Position numbers and translations under genes: made by a program. The notes below the pieces were generated by a model. That model was not told the origin of the DNA, ran no database searches, and saw only the letters and a program-made list of their open reading frames with translations. From Verrucomicrobiaceae bacterium (GTDB lineage Bacteria; Verrucomicrobiota; Verrucomicrobiia; Verrucomicrobiales; Verrucomicrobiaceae): a stretch of DNA of 43,507 nucleotides. Below are positions 1-9,052 of this stretch, one piece after another; position 1 is the first letter of the stretch; the number at the start of each line of letters is the position of its first letter. The stretch covers positions 1 to 43,507 of the forward strand of contig JAIXZA010000047.1 of assembly GCA_027489965.1 (NCBI GenBank). Direction: 5' to 3'.

Positions 1-503
1 ACATAAACGCTGAACCACAGCCAAAACGCAGCCTCGACTCGACACCATTCGGAAAAGGAACGTGAGACAACCTCGACGCCATGTTGGTAAGTGACCTCTG
101 ATTGACTGCCATGAACAGATTTGAAAAGAGACTGGGTGGCTTCGTGTAATGCAGTCGTTTTCGACTGACTCATGACCACGTTTAGTTCTGCCTTGTGCAA
201 AGGTGATCCATCCGGCCATTGGCAGCGAAAGCCGACGCTTAATAATCTTGTGCCAGCCTTAAACCATTGACGGCGTGTGCCCGGTGCCGTGAAAAAGCTC
301 TGACCTGCTTTGACAGTGATTTCCTGACCATCAGCCTGAATCTTCACCAATCCCTTTTCCACCCAGAACCAACCGGCTGGAACCGTGATCTCAGCAGACC
401 ATTCTTGAACTTTCGGCACATACCCATGATAGACCCAAAGCCAATCAAAAGTCAGCTCCTGCCAGACAGCAGATGAAAGCAGCGGTGTTAGAGGTTTGGC
501 CAT
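1..503 (-). CDS. AraC-family transcriptional regulator, N-terminal part (cut by window edge)
   Basis: An open frame reads from an ATG at 503 leftwards off the window with no stop, giving 167 residues. The N-terminal part looks like a small cupin sensor domain: hydrophobic strands, the stretch GWFWVEKGLVKIQADG, a Gly/Pro turn FFTAPGTRRQW, and then FRCQWPDGSPLH. That WPDGxPL pattern is one I associate with verrucomicrobial AraC-type regulators. The helix-turn-helix half would lie beyond the window, so the DNA-binding assignment is inferred and not seen. The gene is divergent from the secreted protein at 583, with about 80 bp between starts, so it may control that neighbour. It could instead be a stand-alone cupin protein. 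Confidence 0.6.
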   Translation of the reverse strand, partial: MAKPLTPLLSSAVWQELTFDWLWVYHGYVPKVQEWSAEITVPAGWFWVEKGLVKIQADGQEITVKAGQSFFTAPGTRRQWFKAGTRLLSVGFRCQWPDGSPLHKAELNVVMSQSKTTALHEATQSLFKSVHGSQSEVTYQHGVEVVSRSFSEWCRVEAAFWLWFSVY

Positions 504-582
504 GGACAAAGAGTAAGCGATTTCCACCAAGCATAAGCGGCAAGTCTTGCTTTGCAGCGAAGGATTGTGCTTTGATCGAGCT

Positions 583-2913
583 ATGAGTCGAATCATTGCC
601 AGTCTTCTAGTTGCCACAACCCTGCTCCATGCTGAAGAACCCCGCCAAATCAGCGGCATCTATCCGCATTTAGCCATGTTTAACAATGAAGGTGAATGCG
701 GCACGGGGGCCGTGGTCCCCTGGGCAGACCGCCTTTGGGTCATCACCTATGGGCCACATCTACCTTTTGGATCCAGTGACAAACTCTATGAAATCACGCC
801 AAGCCTGAAGCAGATCGTGCGGCCTGAAAGCGTGGGTGGCACACCAGCAAACCGGATGATTCATGCAGAAACGCAGCAACTACTCATCGGCCCCTATGTG
901 ATCGATGCTGACAGAAAGCTGCGCGTCATCCCACCGAGCAAGATGCCGGGCCGCCTCACAGGCAACGCGCGTCATTTAACTGATCCAGCCGGCAAGGCCT
1001 ACTACGCCACAATGGAAGAAGGCCTGTACGAGGTGGATCTCAAGACTCTTGAGGTCACGGGCCTGATCAAAGATGGCAATGCGCCAAAGAAGAATTTCTC
1101 TCAGGAAACCCATCCTGCCACACTTGATTCAAAACTGCCTGGCTACCATGGCAAAGGTCTCTACAGCAGCCAAGGGCGCTTAGTTTATGCGAATAATGGC
1201 GACCGCGACAAACGTGTGCTCACGGATCCGACGACACCCAGTGGCGCTCTCGGCGAATGGACTGGCAGCGGCGACTGGCAGCTCGTTCGGCGCAATCAAT
1301 TCACCGAAGTTACCGGCCCCGGCGGAATCCAAGGCAGCGATTCAAACGCACCCGTGTGGAGCATCGGTTGGGACGCGAAGTCTCTCATCCTCATGCTGCT
1401 GGATGGTGGAAAATGGCAGTCCTTCCGCCTGCCAAAAGTCAGCCACAGCTACGACGGCGCCCACGGCTGGAACACCGAGTGGCCGCGCATCCGCGACATC
1501 GGCGAGGAAAACCTGCTGATGACCATGCATGGTGCCTTTTGGAATTTTCCAAAGACATTTTCAGCCGCGAACACCAGCGGTATCCGTGCCCGCAGCGCCT
1601 ACATGAAGGTCATCGGTGACTTCGCACGCTGGAACGACCGCCTCGTCTTCGGCTGCGACGACTCGGCGAAGTCCGAATTCCTGAACAAACGCAAGGTGAA
1701 GGGCAAAATCGACAGCGTCGGCCAGTCACAGAGCAACCTGTGGTTCACAAGCCCCGACACGCCGAGCAAACTCGGCCCCGCGCACGCCAGCGGTGCCGTC
1801 TGGCTGCACGACAGCGTCAAAGCGGGCGATTTGAGTGACCCCTTCCTCATCGCCGGATGGAAGCACCGCAGCGCCTGGCACATCGACCACGCCACCGGCG
1901 AATCGAAACGCATTGAAATCACTGGCGACGACGAATGGCTTCGCGTGAAGGCCGAAAAAGACTCCAAAGACTTCAGCGTGCTCATCACCCTCTCAAATGG
2001 CGATGCTCGCGAAAACACCGCCGACCCCATATTCGCCGGCATCGCACGAATCGGCGATGAAAACGCCCAAACTGGTCTTTTCCGCCCGCGTGGCGAAAAC
2101 AAGCGCACGCTAAGTTTCGCCACGAAAGACGGCTACTACGAGATGGAAGCCGATTCGGCCCTCAAACGCGTCGAAGACGCCAAAGCGAAGGCCTTTGTCG
2201 AAAAAGCCGTCGCTATTCCGAAGAACGTCATCACGCTCGATGAGGCCAGCGTGCTCGTTGTCGATGATCGCGGCCGTCGCTGGCGGTTACCCCGTGCTTC
2301 CAAGGCCTACGACGGCCCCACGAACGCCGGCGAGCTTCGTGTATGCCGCGAGGTCGCCACCGAGCGCGACATGCTCAGCGCCTGCGGCACCTTCTTTGAA
2401 CTACCCGCCGAAAACGCCGACGGCTTTGCGAAGATACGCCCTATTTGCTCGCACAACCTGCGCGTCACCGACTTTGGTGGGTATCGCGGCCTGTTTTTGA
2501 TGAGCGGCATCCAACCCGATGCCAAAGCCAGCGACCACATTCTCCGCAGCGACGACGGCAAGACCGCCCTGTGGGCCGGAGTCATCGACGACCTCTGGAA
2601 ACTTGGCAAACCTCGTGGCGAAGGCGGCCCATGGAAGACCACGCCAGTCAAAGCCGACGAAAAGAGCGATCCGTATCTGATGTGGGCCTATGACCAGCGC
2701 AGGCTCACACTCAGCCATGATCAGAACGAGCCCGTGAGCTTCCACATCGAGCTGGACCTGACCGGCACTGGCCTATGGGTGACCTACAAGCACCACGAAG
2801 TCTCCCCCGGCGAAGTCACCAGCCTCACCTTCGAGGCTGCCGTGCAAGCGCGCTGGCTGCGTGTGACCACTGACAAAGCCTGCTCTGCGACGGCACAGTT
2901 AAAGTATGATTGA
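583..2913 (+). CDS. Large secreted protein of unknown function, propeller-like
   Basis: I do not recognise a named family. The ATG at 583 begins a clear Sec signal peptide (MSRIIASLLVATTLLHA, cut before EEP). A TTG at 547 in frame would add 12 residues in front of it and is less likely. The mature protein of about 760 residues is rich in short Trp/Gly/Asp strands such as WDAKSLILMLLDGGKWQSF, and resembles a multi-bladed beta-propeller followed by a beta-sandwich C-terminus. No catalytic motif stands out. A periplasmic or surface role in binding or processing a carbohydrate fits the rest of the window but is a guess. It is transcribed away from the AraC-like regulator and ends against a hairpin shared with the convergent FAD dehydrogenase gene. 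Confidence 0.8.
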   Translation: MSRIIASLLVATTLLHAEEPRQISGIYPHLAMFNNEGECGTGAVVPWADRLWVITYGPHLPFGSSDKLYEITPSLKQIVRPESVGGTPANRMIHAETQQLLIGPYVIDADRKLRVIPPSKMPGRLTGNARHLTDPAGKAYYATMEEGLYEVDLKTLEVTGLIKDGNAPKKNFSQETHPATLDSKLPGYHGKGLYSSQGRLVYANNGDRDKRVLTDPTTPSGALGEWTGSGDWQLVRRNQFTEVTGPGGIQGSDSNAPVWSIGWDAKSLILMLLDGGKWQSFRLPKVSHSYDGAHGWNTEWPRIRDIGEENLLMTMHGAFWNFPKTFSAANTSGIRARSAYMKVIGDFARWNDRLVFGCDDSAKSEFLNKRKVKGKIDSVGQSQSNLWFTSPDTPSKLGPAHASGAVWLHDSVKAGDLSDPFLIAGWKHRSAWHIDHATGESKRIEITGDDEWLRVKAEKDSKDFSVLITLSNGDARENTADPIFAGIARIGDENAQTGLFRPRGENKRTLSFATKDGYYEMEADSALKRVEDAKAKAFVEKAVAIPKNVITLDEASVLVVDDRGRRWRLPRASKAYDGPTNAGELRVCREVATERDMLSACGTFFELPAENADGFAKIRPICSHNLRVTDFGGYRGLFLMSGIQPDAKASDHILRSDDGKTALWAGVIDDLWKLGKPRGEGGPWKTTPVKADEKSDPYLMWAYDQRRLTLSHDQNEPVSFHIELDLTGTGLWVTYKHHEVSPGEVTSLTFEAAVQARWLRVTTDKACSATAQLKYD

Positions 2914-2960
2914 GGTGTGAAAGAACAGAAACTCACCCTACCATTCTTGTAATCATTGAT

Positions 2961-3000
2961 CGATAGCGCGAGCTTCCCGAAAAAGGAAGTCGATCTATCG
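2961..3000. terminator. Hairpin between convergent genes, probable bidirectional terminator
   Basis: Outer arms CGATAG (2961-2966) and CTATCG (2995-3000) and inner arms CTTCC and GGAAG around CGAAAAA form an imperfect stem-loop with a small internal mismatch. It lies between the stop at 2913 (+) and the stop at 3028 (-). There is no long T-run, so Rho-independent strength is uncertain. Confidence 0.55.
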
Positions 3001-3027
3001 CCACCGCTACTGGATACCCTTTTCCGA

Positions 3028-4401
3028 TCAATCCAAAAATTTCCCTGGATTGAGAATGCCGTGAGGATCTAGCGCGGCCTTCAGTTGCAGATGCACTTGG
3101 TGGGTGGCAGGGCTAACGGCTTCTTTCCACCAGCGCTTTTTGGCAAGACCCACGCCATGCTCGCCTGTGATGGCTCCGTTCCAAGCGATGACTTGGCGGA
3201 AAAGCTTATCCAGGGCAATCTCGGCACGCTCACGGAGCACTGGGTCGTCCATGCTAGAGACCATGATGTTTACGTGGATGTTGCCATCGCCAGCATGACC
3301 AAAACAGGCGACGGGAAAGCCACATTCATCTTGTAGTTTTTCAGCAAAATCCACGAGATCCACAAGCCGGCTACGCGGCACAACAATGTCTTCATTAAGC
3401 TTGATCAGGCCAGTGTTTCTCAGGCTGTAACTGAACTCACGACGGAGTTTCCAGAATCGTTCACAAGCCTCGTCTCCAAGCGCTTCTTCAAGGCAGGTAC
3501 AACCCAGATCACGCACCAACTTGGCAAGCGTTTGCAGCTCACCTTTCACGGATGACTCCTGTCCATCGATCTCCACCAATAGATGGGCATCACCCTGCGG
3601 TGTCACGGATTCGCCAAGATAGTCACGGGCTGCACGCAGGGTGAACTTGTCAGCGATCTCGAGGGCGCTGGGAAGAAAGCCAGAGTTCAAAATGCGCTGC
3701 ACGGCATTCGCAGCTTCAGCAAAGGAACCAAAACCTGCGGAAAGCATGGCGCGCATGGGCGGGTGTGGGATCAGGCGCAGCGTGGCTTGCGTCACGACAC
3801 CGAGCATGCCTTCACTGCCGACCATGAGACCGACGAGATCAAAGCCCGTCTTGTTTTTATGACAGCGACCACCCGCCTTCACGATACTTCCATCTGCCAT
3901 GACCGCCTCAAGCCCCAGCACGTAATGCCGGGTCACGCCATATTTCAAACAGCGTGGTCCACCTGCATTGGTGGCCACATTGCCACCGAGGCTGCATTCT
4001 TTGAGCGAGGCCGGATCAGGTGGATAAAACCAACCTAGCTTGCGGACTTGCGCCTGCAATTCTCCGGTGATCACCCCCGGCTCCACGACAGCCACACCAT
4101 CAGCAGTATTGATTTCCAAGATGCGATTCATCCCCGCTACTGAAAGCGCGATACCACCTTTTAAAGGCACGCAACCCCCGACGTAACCCACACGCGATCC
4201 CTGAGGAGTCACGGGAATGCGATGCTGATGAGCATAGGCAAGTACTTTGGAAACGTCTTCTGTGGATTGTGCATGAACCACGACCAGAGGCGGATTCGAG
4301 GCAAACCATTTGTCCGTGCTGTGAGTCGAGAGGTCTGCCGCAGAAACGGAAATGCGTTCAGGACCGATGAGTGAAATAAGATCTTCTGCCAGAGAGGCCA
4401 T
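3028..4401 (-). CDS. glcD: FAD-linked oxidase, glycolate oxidase GlcD / D-lactate dehydrogenase type
   Basis: This is a 2-hydroxyacid dehydrogenase of the vanillyl-alcohol-oxidase fold, about 457 residues, which is usual for GlcD. The FAD-binding N-terminal half carries VTPQGSRVGYVGGCVPLKGG and a later PDPASLKECSLGGNVATNAGG, the pattern that holds the FAD pyrophosphate. The C-terminal half has CFGHAGDGNIHVNIM and TGEHGVGLAKKRWW, both diagnostic. An AAGGA six bases upstream of the ATG at 4401 favours that start over the ATG at 4419. Substrate could be glycolate or D-lactate. No GlcE or GlcF lies beside it, so a single-subunit D-lactate dehydrogenase is equally possible. The gene lies downstream of the PBP gene on the same strand with a gap of about 70 bp. 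Confidence 0.9.
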   Translation of the reverse strand: MASLAEDLISLIGPERISVSAADLSTHSTDKWFASNPPLVVVHAQSTEDVSKVLAYAHQHRIPVTPQGSRVGYVGGCVPLKGGIALSVAGMNRILEINTADGVAVVEPGVITGELQAQVRKLGWFYPPDPASLKECSLGGNVATNAGGPRCLKYGVTRHYVLGLEAVMADGSIVKAGGRCHKNKTGFDLVGLMVGSEGMLGVVTQATLRLIPHPPMRAMLSAGFGSFAEAANAVQRILNSGFLPSALEIADKFTLRAARDYLGESVTPQGDAHLLVEIDGQESSVKGELQTLAKLVRDLGCTCLEEALGDEACERFWKLRREFSYSLRNTGLIKLNEDIVVPRSRLVDLVDFAEKLQDECGFPVACFGHAGDGNIHVNIMVSSMDDPVLRERAEIALDKLFRQVIAWNGAITGEHGVGLAKKRWWKEAVSPATHQVHLQLKAALDPHGILNPGKFLD

Positions 4402-4473
4402 GACGCATCCTTCATGCAAACCTTGATAAGAGCAAGTGATGCGACTTTAGCAGACCAAATTTAGTCTCCTAAA

Positions 4474-7002
4474 TCACAGCTCGATCTTCATCGGTGGCGG
4501 AGCCTTGAGCTTGATGATAGGTGCTTCAATGGGTTCCCCCCCCTCTTCAGGACCGATAGGAACCGCGCGGCGGATCGGGCTGCCATCTTCATTCACAGGC
4601 CGAGCTCGCAGGACAGGCTGCTCAGAATTGTAGGGATCATCACCGATGATGATGGGATCACGCATATGAACTGCCTCTAAGTGGGCGTATCGAGTGAGGT
4701 CCGCAGGCAAAACTGTCTCCGAAGAGGCGGCGGCTGTCATGTTCTGGTGAAAGGCCGCCAAATCGGCAGGCAATCCCTCACCAGTATGGATAGGGCAATT
4801 TGCACTGAAGCTGCTACCTGGACGGAGATATTCAAAGTAGGTGTTACGGACCGAACGTGACACACCATCCGGACCTTTGATCTTTTCATAACAGTAGTCG
4901 GTGGCACGCAGGCCACTGGTCCGGCATATCTCGATACGGTCGGCCGAATCCGGCGGAGTGAATTCTTGGGGCGTGTGTCCTTCCACGGAATGACCAATGA
5001 TGTCGGTCCAGATCGGTAGGGCAATTTTATTGGAGAAGGCTTCTGGGTAGATGGTTTTTTGTTTATCAAAGCCAACCCAGACACCGCAGGTAACCGCCGA
5101 AGTGTAGCCCATGAACCAAAGATCTTTGTATTCATGATGTGTGCCGGTTTTCCCAGCGGCTGGAAAGTCACCAAGTCCATACTCTTTCGACTGCGATCCA
5201 GTGCCACGATGGAGGGCTTCATCCAAACAGGTATGTGTTTGCCAGGCGGCGATTTCATCCATGGCGCGCACGGTTTGCAGGGAGCCTTCATCAATTTGAA
5301 AAACCGTCTTATCATTGGCATCGGTGATCCGCTGGATCAGATGCAGCTTGGCGGGACGCTTACCGCCCGTGGCGAAACATGAGTAGGCCAGACACAGTTC
5401 ATCCAGTTTGGCTTCACTAGCCCCAAGGCAGGACGAAGCAGCATCGCGCAGAGGTGATGTGATACCGGCATTTTTGACAAAGTCTTTGAAGTCTTGACGC
5501 AACAGTCCGCGCTCCAAAATTGTATTTTCTCCCAGTCGAACGGTCGCAGAATTGTGTGAAGCGACCAAAGCCTCTCTGGCACTGATTTTAGTGCGTGACC
5601 ATTTGGGATTGGGAACCTCCATTCCATATTCACCGAGAATACCCGTAAAACCGCCAATCATGACACGATCGTTACCGAGTGGTTCATCGGCCAGCGGCGT
5701 CATGGGATAAACATTGGGCTGAGAAAAAGCAGCCGCATAGACAAAGGGAATGAAAGCTGTCCCCACTGGACGAACACTGCCCGTGGCACGATTGTACTGG
5801 CTATCCAAAAAGTCGCGGCCTCCGACGAGGGCTAAGATGGCCCCATCTTTATTATCCACGACCAGCGCGGCTCCTTGCAGATATTCAGGCTTTGGGCGTG
5901 GGGTCGATGGATCCAGCAAACCGTCCGTCATTTTCTTCCGCCAATCCGCGAGGATCGCCCTGAATTGGTCATAGGTCTGATGTTCATAACCAGGGTTTTT
6001 TTCAACTTCAGCCAGGCGCTTCTTCACCGCCTTTTCAGCCTGACTTTGCAGGTCCTTATCGATGCTGGTGTAGATTTTAAAACCACCACTAAAAGCACGT
6101 TCTTCACCGAGCAGCGCCACAACCTCTTCACGCGCTGCATCAAAGGCATAACTGAGCTGCGGATTGATCGCCATCGGCGTTGTGACGATTGGTTTTAGCT
6201 TTGCGGCCTCAGCCTCCTCGCGCGAGAGATGATTCTCGATCACCATGCGCTCCAAGACCCAGTCACGTTCTTTTTTAGCCCGCTCCGGGTGGCGAATAGG
6301 TTCAATGTTGTTGGGACTTTTGATCAGCGCGGCGATGGTGGCTGATTCCCAGAGATTCAAGTCTTTCGCATCCTTGCCGAAGTATCCCCGCGCTGCCGCC
6401 TGAATACCATGGAAGTTTTTACCAAAGAAAATGCGGTTGAGATAAAGCATCAGGATCTCTGATTTGGAGTATTCCTTTTCAATCCGTTGAGCTACGAAGA
6501 TTTCGAGGATCTTACGGCGATAACTTCTTTCCATCAGACCAAAGGTTTGACGGGCAAGTTGCTGCGTAATGGTGCTGGCCCCCTGAGTATCACGGCCTGC
6601 TTTAAAGTTCAGCCAAACCGCACGAATAAGACCGATGTAGTCCGCTCCATCATGCTCAAAGAAGCGACTATCTTCCTGTGAAATCAGGGCATCAATGAAA
6701 TGATCGGGAATATCCTTGATGGTCACCGGCGTGCGATTCAGCACATAAATGCGAGACATTTCCTCACCATTCCGATCATAAATCAGACTCGCTGATTCTA
6801 ACTTTTTGATTTCAGCCAAGTCGTAAGTCTGCGCCTTGGCATGAAGCGGGGCCACGATGATGGCGTAAATGCCCAGGGCTGTCAGCGCCAAAAGAAGAAT
6901 CAAGATCAGCAGAGCGCTGAACCAGACTCTGGTGTAAAATGGCTTCTTGAGCCCGGACTCGCCGCGCCAGTTGGTATTGGGTTTTGGTTCTAGGCCAAAC
7001 AT
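4474..7002 (-). CDS. Class A penicillin-binding protein (PBP1A-like) with a degenerate transpeptidase site
   Basis: This 842-residue inner-membrane protein has a short cytoplasmic tail, one transmembrane segment (about residues 28-51), a GT51 glycosyltransferase domain (about 95-270) and a transpeptidase domain (about 375-700). The GT51 motifs are intact: ISQEDSRFFEHDGAD with catalytic Glu110, QGASTITQQLARQ and MLYLNRIFFGKNFHGIQAA. In the transpeptidase domain the SHN (482-484) and KTGT (618-621) motifs are present. The expected SxxK motif, usually GSxFKPF, reads GTAFIPF: Thr415 replaces the nucleophilic Ser and Ile418 replaces the general-base Lys. It is therefore probably a glycan polymerase without cross-linking activity. 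A proline-rich cytoplasm-distal tail closes the protein. It is divergent from the MidA-like gene at 7062. Confidence 0.93.
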   Translation of the reverse strand: MFGLEPKPNTNWRGESGLKKPFYTRVWFSALLILILLLALTALGIYAIIVAPLHAKAQTYDLAEIKKLESASLIYDRNGEEMSRIYVLNRTPVTIKDIPDHFIDALISQEDSRFFEHDGADYIGLIRAVWLNFKAGRDTQGASTITQQLARQTFGLMERSYRRKILEIFVAQRIEKEYSKSEILMLYLNRIFFGKNFHGIQAAARGYFGKDAKDLNLWESATIAALIKSPNNIEPIRHPERAKKERDWVLERMVIENHLSREEAEAAKLKPIVTTPMAINPQLSYAFDAAREEVVALLGEERAFSGGFKIYTSIDKDLQSQAEKAVKKRLAEVEKNPGYEHQTYDQFRAILADWRKKMTDGLLDPSTPRPKPEYLQGAALVVDNKDGAILALVGGRDFLDSQYNRATGSVRPVGTAFIPFVYAAAFSQPNVYPMTPLADEPLGNDRVMIGGFTGILGEYGMEVPNPKWSRTKISAREALVASHNSATVRLGENTILERGLLRQDFKDFVKNAGITSPLRDAASSCLGASEAKLDELCLAYSCFATGGKRPAKLHLIQRITDANDKTVFQIDEGSLQTVRAMDEIAAWQTHTCLDEALHRGTGSQSKEYGLGDFPAAGKTGTHHEYKDLWFMGYTSAVTCGVWVGFDKQKTIYPEAFSNKIALPIWTDIIGHSVEGHTPQEFTPPDSADRIEICRTSGLRATDYCYEKIKGPDGVSRSVRNTYFEYLRPGSSFSANCPIHTGEGLPADLAAFHQNMTAAASSETVLPADLTRYAHLEAVHMRDPIIIGDDPYNSEQPVLRARPVNEDGSPIRRAVPIGPEEGGEPIEAPIIKLKAPPPMKIEL

Positions 7003-7061
7003 GAGTGGTAGATCCTTCCGATAAGGGCCACTAGTGTAACCTGATCATCTCTCCACGCCAA

Positions 7062-8132
7062 TTGTTTCCCGTGACTGCCCTGCATCAAATTTTACTCGAC
7101 CGCCTGAATTCAGCTGAGCCCCTGACCTTTGCAGAGGTCATGACCCAGGCTCTTTACCACCAGGAACATGGCTATTATGGCCCCGCCCCACGCCGAATCG
7201 GCCGCAGTGGCGATTTTTATACGTCTGTCAGCGTCGGACCACTTTATGGGCGACTCTTGGCCACCTTAGCCCAGCAGACTTTCGAAAAACTCGGACAACC
7301 CACCGATTTTTGTGTCATCGAGCAGGCCGCGCATGACGGTCAGCTTGCCGAGGATATCCTGAGAGCTTGCGACTACAATTATGTCATCGTGGAGCCGAAT
7401 CCTCGATATGAGACCGTCCAGAGGGAAAAACTCGCAGTCTTTGGCCATCGCGTCAGCTGGGTCAGCCGTCTAGCCGATCTGCCAACACGTCCGGCTCTCT
7501 TCCTTTGCAACGAACTGCCAGATGCCATGCCAGTGCATCTCGTCCGCTGGGATGGCTCAATTTGGCACGAATTGTGGGTCAAAGCCGATGACCATGGAAA
7601 GCTACAGTTTGATCCAGGCCCGGTTTCAACGAAGGAGCTTTCGGCAGAAGTCGCACGACTGCCGCGAGATCTGCCTATCGGCTACACCACCGAAATCGGG
7701 CTTGCCTCACTGAATTGGCTACGCGAGCTGGCTTTGGCCCCCTTCCATGGGGAAATTTTCATTGCCGATTACGGCTTGGATCATGAAGAACTCTATTCGA
7801 CAGAGCGGCACACGGGCACCATCCGCCGCTACCGTGATCACAAAACGGATGATTATGTTCTAGAGGATCTCGGTGAATGTGATCTCACCACGCATGTGAA
7901 TTTCACCCGCCTCATGGAGGTCGGTGAAGCCGCTGGGCTGAAACAACAGCTCTACTCGCATCAGGGACGCTATCTCGGAAAGCTCGGATTACCCTGGCTA
8001 GCCACACTGGAAGGACGACCGCCTGACACAGCCACTCAGGCCCTCTTGCGGCAGTATCACTCACTGACGCATCCAGCCTTTATGGGTCGCTCCTTCCGAG
8101 TGCTACTCATGGCAAAAGAAAAAACGCTCTGA
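7062..8132 (+). CDS. MidA/NDUFAF7-family SAM-dependent methyltransferase
   Basis: This 356-residue protein belongs to the COG1565 (Methyltransf_28) family. The family signature is at the N-terminus: FAEVMTQALYHQEHGYYG, then GRSGDFYTSVSVGPLYGRLL. The SAM site is read from VIEQAAHDGQLAEDIL, which replaces the more usual GxGxG, and from the later FLCNELPDAMPVHLV. NDUFAF7 methylates an arginine of a complex I subunit in mitochondria; the bacterial substrate is generally unknown, so only methyl transfer to a protein is a fair inference. Start codons possible are TTG at 7062 or GTG at 7071. The stop codon lies inside a terminator stem. Confidence 0.85.
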   Translation: MFPVTALHQILLDRLNSAEPLTFAEVMTQALYHQEHGYYGPAPRRIGRSGDFYTSVSVGPLYGRLLATLAQQTFEKLGQPTDFCVIEQAAHDGQLAEDILRACDYNYVIVEPNPRYETVQREKLAVFGHRVSWVSRLADLPTRPALFLCNELPDAMPVHLVRWDGSIWHELWVKADDHGKLQFDPGPVSTKELSAEVARLPRDLPIGYTTEIGLASLNWLRELALAPFHGEIFIADYGLDHEELYSTERHTGTIRRYRDHKTDDYVLEDLGECDLTTHVNFTRLMEVGEAAGLKQQLYSHQGRYLGKLGLPWLATLEGRPPDTATQALLRQYHSLTHPAFMGRSFRVLLMAKEKTL

Positions 8133-8156
8133 CCGCTTGGGCCAGAGCGCTTTTCA
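8120..8156. terminator. Intrinsic terminator overlapping a stop codon, bidirectional
   Basis: An A-rich run, then CGCTCTG (8125-8131), an 11-base loop, CAGAGCG (8143-8149) and a C-TTTT tail. The stop TGA of the methyltransferase (8130-8132) is inside the left arm. The A-run gives a T-run on the opposite strand, so it can also stop transcripts of the convergent DUF1080 gene. Confidence 0.8.
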
Positions 8157-8175
8157 AAGAGAACACAAAATAAAA

Positions 8176-8994
8176 CTAAGGCAGCTTACGCAGCCAGATA
8201 TTGCGCAGGCGGACCGGTGGATCATTCTTGTGATCCTGAATGCGGATCGGTGCAGCCGCAGGGAAGGAACCACTGTAGTCGGTGACATTCTTGTGCTTCG
8301 TCGGTCCCATGATCTTGGTGTGGACCTGCACACAAACGCCGTTCACAAAAGTGGTCACGTAGGCTGGCTCCACGACTTTATCACCTTCTAGCTTCGGCGC
8401 AGTAAAGATGATGTCGTAGGTCTGCCATTCACCAGATTTTTTCACCGCATTCACCAGTGGCGGTGTTTGGCCATAAATGCAGCCCGTCATGCCATCGGCA
8501 TAGGTCGGATTGTTATCGCAATCCAGCATCTGGCACTCATAGAGATCCATGAAGAAAGTACCGCTATTGCCCTTCTTTTGGGAATTGCCCTTGGTATGCG
8601 GCTCACTCTTCCACTCGATGTGGTATTGGCAGCTGGCGAAGGATTCCTTCGTCCAAGAATCACCGCCTTCGACGACGAGTTCGCCATTGTCGATCTTCCA
8701 CACGCAGGGGATCATTTCATTGGTCGGCTTACCCTTTTCATCCAGCTTCTTCGACAGAAACGCATCTGCATTTTTACCATCGAAAAGGATGATCGCATCC
8801 GCTGGCGGCTGGCCCAGCTTCTCCCCCGGAGTCACCACTTCAGGACGTGGACGGTCGATGTCATGCACCTTCCATTGTGTGCCTGGAATGATCGGCGTAT
8901 CCGAGTAACCGATCGGGGATGGTTTATCATCAGCTGCAAAAGCAGCCGTGCTGCTCAGGGCGAGCACAAAAAGGAGGCTGGTAGGTTTCTTCAT
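8176..8994 (-). CDS. Secreted DUF1080 protein, 3-keto-glycoside hydrolase-like
   Basis: The ATG at 8994 begins a Sec signal peptide (MKKPTSLLFVLALSSTAAFA) and leaves a mature protein of about 250 residues. The body is a jelly-roll of the DUF1080 family: ILFDGKNADAF near the start, the central KGNSGTFFMDLYECQMLD and the C-terminal PIRIQDHKNDPPVRLRNIW. Members of this family are described as 3-keto-disaccharide or 3-keto-glucoside hydrolases acting after C3 oxidation of a sugar; many are uncharacterised. The extended N-terminal frame to 9093 overlaps comEC and is not needed. A second DUF1080 gene lies at 28638-29384. This copy stands apart from an oxidoreductase gene. Confidence 0.88.
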   Translation of the reverse strand: MKKPTSLLFVLALSSTAAFAADDKPSPIGYSDTPIIPGTQWKVHDIDRPRPEVVTPGEKLGQPPADAIILFDGKNADAFLSKKLDEKGKPTNEMIPCVWKIDNGELVVEGGDSWTKESFASCQYHIEWKSEPHTKGNSQKKGNSGTFFMDLYECQMLDCDNNPTYADGMTGCIYGQTPPLVNAVKKSGEWQTYDIIFTAPKLEGDKVVEPAYVTTFVNGVCVQVHTKIMGPTKHKNVTDYSGSFPAAAPIRIQDHKNDPPVRLRNIWLRKLP

Positions 8995-9052
8995 AGAGGG
9001 AGGAAACAAACGAGCAAGCTTAGCCAATGTTGCAAGAAGGCTTGTGCTAGAA

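Noticed and set aside
231..241. AAGCCGACGCTTA at the left edge, similar to the tail of the GGCTTTAGC repeats
   Set aside because: It lies inside the coding frame of the AraC-like protein and lacks the paired arm.
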